From: JABAQJ01 sp046327745
GTDB lineage: Bacteria; Gemmatimonadota; Gemmatimonadetes; Gemmatimonadales; Gemmatimonadaceae
Reading direction: 5' to 3'
Length of the DNA stretch: 64,000 nucleotides
Assembly: GCA_046327745.1 (NCBI GenBank)
Contig: JAXLXV010000020.1
Span: 1 to 64,000, forward strand
A program made the translations under genes and the position numbers. Shown one piece after another: positions 58,119 through 64,000 of this stretch (within the stretch, counting starts at the first letter, position 1; the number at the start of each line of letters is the position of its first letter). The notes beneath the pieces were generated by a model. That model saw nothing but the letters and a program-made list of their open reading frames with translations. It made no database searches and had not been told where the DNA came from.

Positions 58119-59906
58119 CTACGACGCGCGCAGGTGAGCCTTGATGGTGGACATCTCCGCCTGCAACGCGGCGCGATCGGCCGCACGATACGAGGCGGGA
58201 AGAAAGGCCGTGTCCGTGCATTCGAGGATGGCGGCGGCAATCTGCAACCGCTTCTCCAGTGACTGCGACGAGGGAATGAAGTCGGCCAGTGCGGCCTCCA
58301 GGCGGGCGCGTGAGATCGCGTTCTCTCCGGCAATCCCTGCCTGACGAGCGGCACGCGTCACGACACCTTCGATGTCGGCGCCAGAGAGTTGCCCCACATG
58401 GGGAATAGCCAGCGACGGACCAGTGGCGTCCTCGGCGAGGGGGACGCCGACCTTGCGAGCCATCGTACGCAACATCTGGCGCAGCTCATCCACGCTGTCC
58501 GGATAGAAGAGCGGAATGTGCACTTCGGCGCGCCCTTGCCGCTTCAGATCGATGGGCAACAAGTCGGGGCGAGCGGTCATCAGCACCCAAACGATCTGGC
58601 CGCGATAAACCGTGTCACCCATCTGGTGGGCGATCATGCCAAAGACACGGCTCGAAACGCCAGCATCACCGTCGGACTCGCGATCGCCGAGCATGGCGTC
58701 GGCTTCGTCGACGATGACCATGACTGGACCCATGGCCCGCAAGACGGAGAGGACGTGTTCCAGGTTTGCTTCCGTCTCGCCCACATACTTCGACCGGAAG
58801 TTCTTGAGCGTCACGCACGGCATACCCATCTCGCCGGCGGCGGCCATCACCAGAAATGTCTTGCCCGTGCCGACGGGGCCGCAGATCAGGTAGCCCATGG
58901 GGGCGAACTGCTTGCGGCCACCGCGAATGAGGGTCGCGTCTTCACGCAGGGTGCGCTTGGCGGCCTCGAGCCCGACTACGTCTTCGAGCGTGAACTTTGG
59001 TTCGACGAATTCCAGCAGGCCGTGGCACTGACGCTCAATGAGCGTCTTCTTGAGTTTCGTGAACGCGATGTGATCGAGCTTGGCCTGACCGTCCAAAGCG
59101 GCGCGCAGTGGTGGCGCCAGGTCGTTGAGGGCCAAGCCCGCCGTCTCCTTAGCGTAGTCGTCCGGCGTTAGGCCGTCGCCAAAGGTACCGTCACGTGGTG
59201 TGGCGCCAACCATGGCGTCGATATAGCGCCGTCGCTCAGAGGCGTCAGGCAGCGGCACCTCGATCGTGACCACGTGCGGATTCTGCGTGATGCGTGTCTG
59301 CAGGTTGGCGCGGCGTTCCTCGATCAACACACAGGCAAAGTCGATGCGGCGTACGCTGGCGGCCGCCGCCCAGTTCAGGGCCGTTACTGCGGCCGAACTG
59401 GCCGACAACGAGAGGGACCCAGGCTCCGCACTCGGGAAGCAGAACGACGCGTGGTCCACCAGCAACGCGACACGCTTCCGGGCATCGGCGTTGGTGTTCA
59501 GCTGCTGAATCAGGTAGCGATCGAGGGCCGCAAACACGGCCTGCGGTTCCACCACCCGGGACTTCTCCAGGTCCTTGCCGAAGATGTCCGTGGTCAGCGG
59601 CGACATGACGCGAAGTCGCGCGGCGTCGCGTCCGGCGAAGGGCCGAATGCCTCGCCCGACGTCATAATGAAGGACCAGATCCCAACTGCCGAAGAGTTGC
59701 TCGGCGATGAAGCTGGAGAGTGGCCCATAGGCGGGGCGCGCACCGGCGTCCAGCCGCACTTCATCGAAGGTGTTCCCGTGCAGCACGAACACGGACGCAC
59801 TGCCGGCGAAATAGGCGGAGGCGAGATCTCGGGCCCAGCCGGGATACCACTCCGGAATCGCGACCGGTGCGTTGGCCGTGGTTGCACCTTGCGGCGCGTC
59901 GGTCAT
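58119..59906 (-). CDS. AAA+ ATPase of the SBP-OmpA operon
   Basis: A 595-residue soluble AAA+ protein. The N-terminal 300 residues resemble a degenerate AAA-like or regulatory domain (FVLHGNTFDEVRL, FACVLIEERRANLQTRITQNPHVVTIEVPLPDASERR). The active module has Walker A GPVGTGKT near residue 340, Walker B VMVIVDEADAM near 402, sensor VWVLMTARPDLLPIDLKRQGRAEVHIPL and a C-terminal SGADIEGVVTRAARQAGI helical lid. This is like CbbX/FtsH-type remodelling AAA proteins. It is the last gene of the operon; its start is one base from the stop of the preceding gene, so it should act with the transporter, perhaps as a chaperone or regulator (inference). Confidence 0.85.
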   Translation of the reverse strand: MTDAPQGATTANAPVAIPEWYPGWARDLASAYFAGSASVFVLHGNTFDEVRLDAGARPAYGPLSSFIAEQLFGSWDLVLHYDVGRGIRPFAGRDAARLRVMSPLTTDIFGKDLEKSRVVEPQAVFAALDRYLIQQLNTNADARKRVALLVDHASFCFPSAEPGSLSLSASSAAVTALNWAAAASVRRIDFACVLIEERRANLQTRITQNPHVVTIEVPLPDASERRRYIDAMVGATPRDGTFGDGLTPDDYAKETAGLALNDLAPPLRAALDGQAKLDHIAFTKLKKTLIERQCHGLLEFVEPKFTLEDVVGLEAAKRTLREDATLIRGGRKQFAPMGYLICGPVGTGKTFLVMAAAGEMGMPCVTLKNFRSKYVGETEANLEHVLSVLRAMGPVMVIVDEADAMLGDRESDGDAGVSSRVFGMIAHQMGDTVYRGQIVWVLMTARPDLLPIDLKRQGRAEVHIPLFYPDSVDELRQMLRTMARKVGVPLAEDATGPSLAIPHVGQLSGADIEGVVTRAARQAGIAGENAISRARLEAALADFIPSSQSLEKRLQIAAAILECTDTAFLPASYRAADRAALQAEMSTIKAHLRAS

Positions 59907-59907
59907 G

Positions 59908-60780
59908 TCAGTTGAGCGTCTTGTTCGTTTGGGTGTCGCCGATGATCGGCGGCGCGTCCACGGTCGATAGTTCGAGGTCCTGCAGCGAGATCATATGCGT
60001 GGCCACGTCCTGGGACATGGCTAGCGTATCGGTGAAGGCGTTGACCTGAGCGCTGAGGTCGCCCGGATCCTGGCGGGTGATGGCGCTTTCTGCCAGGGTC
60101 TGGACCTTACCCTCGATCCTCGTCAGTTCCAACTCGATGAACTCCAGGTCCTTCTCGCCCTTGTCGACGTTGGCGATGCGGGTGTCCAGGTCCTTGATGG
60201 TATCCTGCACCGTCGTGACCATCCGCTGGTCACCCTCCTTGGTCACGTCGTCGAGCTTCACGGCCAAGCTCGCCCGCTGGTGATCGAGTTCCACCCGATT
60301 GCTTTGCTGGAGAAAAAGCTCCAGGGATCGGCGGGCCACGAGGAGTCGCAGGTAGAAGAAGAGCAGCCGGTTGAGAGCCGAGGCGCGGACGTCATCGTCA
60401 GCGGTGTTGCCGGCGCGCACGGTGCGGGCCAGCATGCGCATCTGCTCGCAGCGGTCGACAATGCGCTGGAAGCGCTGGCGGTCTCCGACACTCAGGCGGG
60501 CCTGCAGTTGCTTGTAGATGTCTGCGGCATCGCCAGCCCGAGCGGCGCGGGACTTGGCGGCATCTTGGGCATCTACGTAGTCGCGAAACTTTGGGCGACT
60601 CACCATGCCTAACAAGAACGCTCCTTCCAATCCAGCCACGATGGGAAGGAGCGCATCGGGAAACGGCGACAACACGGCGAATGCCGCCGCGACGCTCAGC
60701 AGTCCCAGGTTCCAGCGCAGCGCGAAGGCCTGGCCCACGTAGCGAATGAACCCGCCGCGCGCGGGAGTGGAGTCAGCCAC
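59908..60780 (-). CDS. Membrane-anchored helical protein, unknown
   Basis: A 290-residue protein with two N-terminal helices (about residues 20-56, WNLGLLSVAAAFAVLSPFPDALLPIVAGLEGAFLLG) followed by a long alpha-helical, coiled-coil-rich cytoplasmic region (DIYKQLQARLSVGDRQRFQRIVDRCEQM; LFLQQSNRVELDHQRASLAVKLDDVTKEGDQRM; IANVDKGEKDLEFIELELTRIEGK). I do not recognise a family. Start GTG at 60780 lies three bases after the ATPase stop, so it is translationally linked. Its position between transporter ATPase and AAA+ gene suggests that it links the two complexes. Confidence 0.75.
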   Translation of the reverse strand: MADSTPARGGFIRYVGQAFALRWNLGLLSVAAAFAVLSPFPDALLPIVAGLEGAFLLGMVSRPKFRDYVDAQDAAKSRAARAGDAADIYKQLQARLSVGDRQRFQRIVDRCEQMRMLARTVRAGNTADDDVRASALNRLLFFYLRLLVARRSLELFLQQSNRVELDHQRASLAVKLDDVTKEGDQRMVTTVQDTIKDLDTRIANVDKGEKDLEFIELELTRIEGKVQTLAESAITRQDPGDLSAQVNAFTDTLAMSQDVATHMISLQDLELSTVDAPPIIGDTQTNKTLN

Positions 60781-60782
60781 GG

Positions 60783-61634
60783 TCAGGTGCCTGCCTTCGT
60801 GGACATTTCCAGTCCTTCGACAATGTCCCGGACGTCGAAGCACACCTTCAGGAACTCCGGCTCACGCTGCATGACCTTGGCTGGCAAGTCAGGCGAGGGA
60901 ACGGTCATCTGCTTGAGGATCGTGCCGGGGGCGTTGGAGAAAATGTAGATGCGGTCGCCCACGTACACGGCTTCTTCAATGGAGTGCGTAACCAGGAAGA
61001 CCGTCGCTTGCACCTCACGCGACAGGTTCACCAGCAAGTCCTGCATGGCGTATCGTGTGGCGGGATCCAGAGCGCCGAAGGGTTCGTCCATCAGCATCAC
61101 GCGCGGCTTCAGGATCAACGACCGGGCCAAGGCGACACGCTGCCGCATGCCGCCCGACAGTTCGTTCGGATACTTCCGGGCGTCGCGCTTGGGATCCAGG
61201 CCAACCTTGCTGATCCAGGTATGCGCTTCGCGGATGCGCTCCTCGCGCGACATGCCGCGGCACTCCAGTCCGAACGCGATGTTGTCTTCGACGGTGCGAT
61301 TGTCGAACGACGTGTAGTCCTGGAACACGAAGCCGCGATCGGCGCCTGGCGCATCCACGGGCTTGCCCATGACCTCCACTGTGCCGGTGGTCGCGGGATG
61401 CTGCGGGCCGAGTCCGGCGATCAGCCGCAACACGGTGGACTTGCCGCATCCCGATGGACCAAGGATCCCGACGATCTCCATGTGTCCCGGGCGATCGTCC
61501 ACCTGAAACGAAACGTCGTGGATGGCGGTGTATCCGCCTTCGTAGGTCTTGGAGACCTTATCGAATTTCACGACAGGCGGTGCCGTCGCGCTCTCTGCCG
61601 TGCCGGCCTTTTCCCCTGCGGACGGATTACTCAT
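60783..61634 (-). CDS. NitT/TauT-type ABC transporter ATPase
   Basis: A 283-residue ABC ATPase of the TauB/SsuB/NrtD type. Walker A GPSGCGKST near residue 60, Q-loop in FVFQDYTSF, signature LSGGMRQRVALARSL, Walker B MLMDEPFGALD and switch His in VTHSIEEA are all intact. The FVFQDY and EAVYVGDRI elements are typical of the nitrate/sulfonate/taurine group. An extra C-terminal piece (about 40 residues) follows the usual domain end. Its start lies inside the permease gene's 3' end (overlap of eight bases), so the two are coupled. Confidence 0.93.
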   Translation of the reverse strand: MSNPSAGEKAGTAESATAPPVVKFDKVSKTYEGGYTAIHDVSFQVDDRPGHMEIVGILGPSGCGKSTVLRLIAGLGPQHPATTGTVEVMGKPVDAPGADRGFVFQDYTSFDNRTVEDNIAFGLECRGMSREERIREAHTWISKVGLDPKRDARKYPNELSGGMRQRVALARSLILKPRVMLMDEPFGALDPATRYAMQDLLVNLSREVQATVFLVTHSIEEAVYVGDRIYIFSNAPGTILKQMTVPSPDLPAKVMQREPEFLKVCFDVRDIVEGLEMSTKAGT

Positions 61635-62439
61635 CGGTACGTTGGTACGGGAACAGGCCGCGCTGGAAGAACTTGAACAGCGCGTCGATGCCGTAGGCGA
61701 GGGCAGAGATGACGAACAGCGTACCCACCAGGTGCTCGGGCATTCCTCGTCGCTGGCTCTGCAGCATGATGTAGCCGAGTCCCGCCTTGGCATCCACGAC
61801 CTCGGCCAACATGATGTAGCCGAAGGCGACGCCGAACATGGTGCGGATGGTGGCGTAAATGTCGGGGAGTGCCAACGCGATGAGCACCTTGGACATCACC
61901 TGGTGCGGTCGAGCGCCTAACGTTTGTGCGGTATCGACGTACCGATCGTTCACGCTGCTGATGGCGCGGGCCGTGTCGTGAAAGACGAAGGGCGAGGTGG
62001 CCAGAAAGATGAACATGATCTTCTGCAACTCGCCGATGCCAAACATCTGCAGCGACAACGGAAGGAGCGCGGCCACCGGGATCGTGCGCCCGAAGAGGGA
62101 GATCGGCTGGGCAGCGGCGCCTAACACGCGAAACGAGCCGGCGAGGATTCCCAACGGAATCGCGACGACGAGCGCGAGGCCGAAGCCGAGGAACACGCGA
62201 TTCAGGGAAGCGGCGATGCCGCCGATCAGGTTGCGCTCGGTGACCAATCCCTTGAACCCCCGCACGACCTCCATGGGACTGGGAAAGACCGAGGGGGAGA
62301 TGACGCGCGCCTCGGGCGTGTCCCCTCGTGTCAGCACCCACCAGATGAGGAGCACCGCGGTGATCGAGAGCGCCCCCGCTGCCTGACGAACCGGCATTGG
62401 GGGAACGAGGCGCAGCTTGAAGAGGCGGCCGGACGCCAT
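61627..62439 (-). CDS. NitT/TauT-type ABC transporter permease
   Basis: A 270-residue inner-membrane permease of the TauC/SsuC type with about six helices. After a first helix (ITAVLLIWWVLTRG) comes the substrate-family segment SVFPSPMEVVRGF. The EAA-loop region DTAQTLGARPHQVMSKVLIALALPDIYATIRTMFGVAFG is intact and docks the ATPase. AEVVDAKAGLGYIMLQSQRRGM follows, as in this family. It lies three bases downstream of the binding-protein gene, so it is cotranscribed. Confidence 0.93.
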   Translation of the reverse strand: MASGRLFKLRLVPPMPVRQAAGALSITAVLLIWWVLTRGDTPEARVISPSVFPSPMEVVRGFKGLVTERNLIGGIAASLNRVFLGFGLALVVAIPLGILAGSFRVLGAAAQPISLFGRTIPVAALLPLSLQMFGIGELQKIMFIFLATSPFVFHDTARAISSVNDRYVDTAQTLGARPHQVMSKVLIALALPDIYATIRTMFGVAFGYIMLAEVVDAKAGLGYIMLQSQRRGMPEHLVGTLFVISALAYGIDALFKFFQRGLFPYQRTDE

Positions 62440-62442
62440 GCG

Positions 62443-64000
62443 CTATTTCTGTTCGAGCGGATACACCTTGATCTCGACGCGACGATTCTTGGCGTTGTTA
62501 TTCGGATCCGACGGGTCCGCGGGACGGTCCCAGCCGATGCCGGCGGTCGAGAACTGGTTCGGGTTCAACGAATTGAACTTCCGGACGATGGCCTCCTTCA
62601 CCGCGTTGGCGCGGCGGAGTGACAACTCCTGCACATCGGCGGCGGTGACCATGCCGGACGATCGCATCGACCCGTCGGTGTGTCCTTCGATGACGATGCG
62701 GGCGGCGCCGTACTGGCCGGCGAGCTTCCCAACTTCCTCGACGACGTTGTTCACGTTCGGATCGTACAGCTCCGACACCGTTTTTCCTTCGACCGTCTTG
62801 GCGACCATCTTGTAGATGGAGTCCGAGTTCGGGAAGAACTGGATGACGACGGCCTTGGTGAGGATCTCATTGCTCTCCGCCTGCACCGACATGGCGGTCG
62901 TCGGGACAAACTGGATCTGGTACTCGTTCTTTTGGCTGGCGTACTTCGGGTCTTTCGTCAGCTTCACCAGTGGGCCGCCGTCGAAGATATCGTCAAAGGC
63001 CACTGGGTCACCGGAGAGCGCCCCAATTTTTCGGTACAGGAAGTACGCCGTCTCGAAGGTGCGCTGGAAGTTTGCCGGGTTGTTGGCGTTCAGGAAGAAC
63101 TCGCGATTCTCGGCGACGTTGGTGTTGTGCGCGTCGTTCAGCATCGAGAGCGCGTCGGCCTCGGGAAGCGAGTACCCCTTGGCCATGAGCTTGGCCGCTT
63201 CTGCTTTTCCTTCCTGCGTGCCCAGCTGCACCATGGCGTCGAAGATGCCGCGCATCAGCCCTTCGGCCACGTAGGGGTAATCCTTGACGACGTCGGCGCG
63301 AAGGAACCAGGTGTCGGCGATGAGCTTGTTCGCCGTCTGGGTGTTCACCAACATCTTGTTCCCCTTCGCGTTGGCGAGGTTGTAGATGTCGGGGGACCAC
63401 GAAACGGCGCAGGCGATCTTCCGGTCCGCGTTGAAGGCGGCGGCGGCCTGGAAGGCATCGGCGGTGAACTTCCACTCCACGTCGCCCGGCTGCAACCCGC
63501 CGGAGATGAGGGTGTTGAGTGCGAAGTAGTGCGACGGGGAGTTCTGGGCCAAGACGATCGTCTTGCCGCGGATATCCGCGACGGACTTGATCGTGTTGCG
63601 GCAGACGATGCCGTCACCACCGAACGAGTAGTCGATCTGCTGGAACACCCGCGGCATGGTGCGCGAGTCGCGCTTCAGCTGCTCCAAGAACAGCGGCAGC
63701 ATGTCCACGGTGGCCCACCCCACGTGCACCTTGCCGGCGGCGTACGCATCGCGCATGGCCACCGGGTCATCGATGAGCGTCAGCTTCACCTTGAACGTCT
63801 TGCCGCCGGGGCCCGTCCACACCTTACCCGGTTCGAAGCCGCCGTTTGCCAGGATGATCGGTGCCCACCCGGCCCACACGTTTAGCGAGAACACGACGGT
63901 GTTGTCGACCAGGGGCTGGTAGTTGGAGACGCCCTTGACCTCCGGCATCTTGCCGGCTTCCTGGTACTTCAGCTTGTCGTATTCCTTAAACGTCGTCAGC
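62443..64000 (-). CDS. Substrate-binding protein fused to OmpA domain (partial)
   Basis: The gene runs off the window end, so the N-terminus (signal peptide) is missing; 518 residues remain. The N-terminal part is a NitT/TauT/phosphonate-like periplasmic binding domain (VVFSLNVWAGWAPIILANGGF, then SVADIRGKTIVLAQNSPSHYFALNTLI, KIACAVSWSPDIYNLA). The last 130 residues are an OmpA-C domain with VIEGHTDGSMRSSGM, LSLRRANAVKEAIVRKF and NRRVEIKVYPLEQ, the peptidoglycan-binding signature. The fusion would tether a transporter's binding protein to the cell wall. It opens the operon with the permease, ATPase, helical protein and AAA+ ATPase. Confidence 0.9.
   Translation of the reverse strand, partial: LTTFKEYDKLKYQEAGKMPEVKGVSNYQPLVDNTVVFSLNVWAGWAPIILANGGFEPGKVWTGPGGKTFKVKLTLIDDPVAMRDAYAAGKVHVGWATVDMLPLFLEQLKRDSRTMPRVFQQIDYSFGGDGIVCRNTIKSVADIRGKTIVLAQNSPSHYFALNTLISGGLQPGDVEWKFTADAFQAAAAFNADRKIACAVSWSPDIYNLANAKGNKMLVNTQTANKLIADTWFLRADVVKDYPYVAEGLMRGIFDAMVQLGTQEGKAEAAKLMAKGYSLPEADALSMLNDAHNTNVAENREFFLNANNPANFQRTFETAYFLYRKIGALSGDPVAFDDIFDGGPLVKLTKDPKYASQKNEYQIQFVPTTAMSVQAESNEILTKAVVIQFFPNSDSIYKMVAKTVEGKTVSELYDPNVNNVVEEVGKLAGQYGAARIVIEGHTDGSMRSSGMVTAADVQELSLRRANAVKEAIVRKFNSLNPNQFSTAGIGWDRPADPSDPNNNAKNRRVEIKVYPLEQK

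Noticed and set aside
1..64000. CRISPR array or rRNA operon
   Set aside because: No regularly spaced direct repeats with spacers and no rRNA-like conserved stretches were seen.

Overview
This is a GC-rich (roughly 63-65%) bacterial chromosome segment, most likely from the Gemmatimonadota or a near relative. That placement is an inference from content: ADOP-type permease with PadR, a serine/threonine kinase with TPR repeats beside a PF07638-type ECF sigma factor, LVIVD and DUF305 proteins, and many small secreted hypothetical proteins. No rRNA or tRNA gene and no CRISPR array was recognised.

Region 1 (1 to about 12.4 kb, resuming about 21.0-24.7 kb) reads as the interior of a large sedentary chromosomal integron. 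Small, mostly single-gene units all lie on the + strand. They are separated by imperfect palindromes of 69-121 bp that begin with RYYYAAC and end with GTTRRRY, which is the layout of attC sites. Several of these sites share internal sequence, like the homogeneous repeats of Vibrio superintegrons. The cargo is dominated by signal-peptide proteins, lipoproteins and small membrane proteins of unknown function, plus an alpha/beta hydrolase, a creatininase-family protein, two YcxB-like proteins, a DUF4440 protein, an NAD(P)-binding protein, a GNAT acetyltransferase, a PaiB-like protein and a decayed hicBA toxin-antitoxin module. No integron integrase or attI is visible.

Region 2 (12.4-20.6 kb) interrupts the array with larger conventional genes: a duplicated DUF5700-type zinc-peptidase-like protein, a Tat-exported GH36/GH27-like glycosidase, a secreted amidohydrolase, and an LVIVD protein with a DUF305 protein.

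Region 3 (25.7-38.8 kb) holds a small-protein/SagB-like/AmmeMemoRadiSam radical-SAM operon, a PhyH-type dioxygenase, a Ser/Thr kinase converging on an ECF sigma factor, a phosphoribosyltransferase-hydrolase fusion whose 3' end runs into a short-chain dehydrogenase relic, a CAAX protease coupled to an intact SDR, an esterase and an outer-membrane barrel protein.

Region 4 (39.4-48.1 kb) is a chemotaxis cluster: cheA, cheW, a globin-PAS-PAS methyl-accepting protein, an MFS transporter, then cheY, cheB and cheR. Region 5 (48.1-58.0 kb) has another secreted amidohydrolase, two hybrid histidine kinases (one with an MHYT sensor), and a PadR-regulated ADOP permease with a striking nested palindromic operator. 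Region 6 (58.1-64.0 kb, minus strand) is a five-gene operon: a NitT/TauT-like binding protein fused to an OmpA peptidoglycan-binding domain (cut by the window end), permease, ATPase, a membrane/helical protein and an AAA+ ATPase.

A second genome-scale signal is that the heptamer GTTAGGY/RCCTAAC, identical to the attC core, also recurs about 28 times in the ordinary genes of the last 37 kb, often bringing in the otherwise rare TTA leucine codon.
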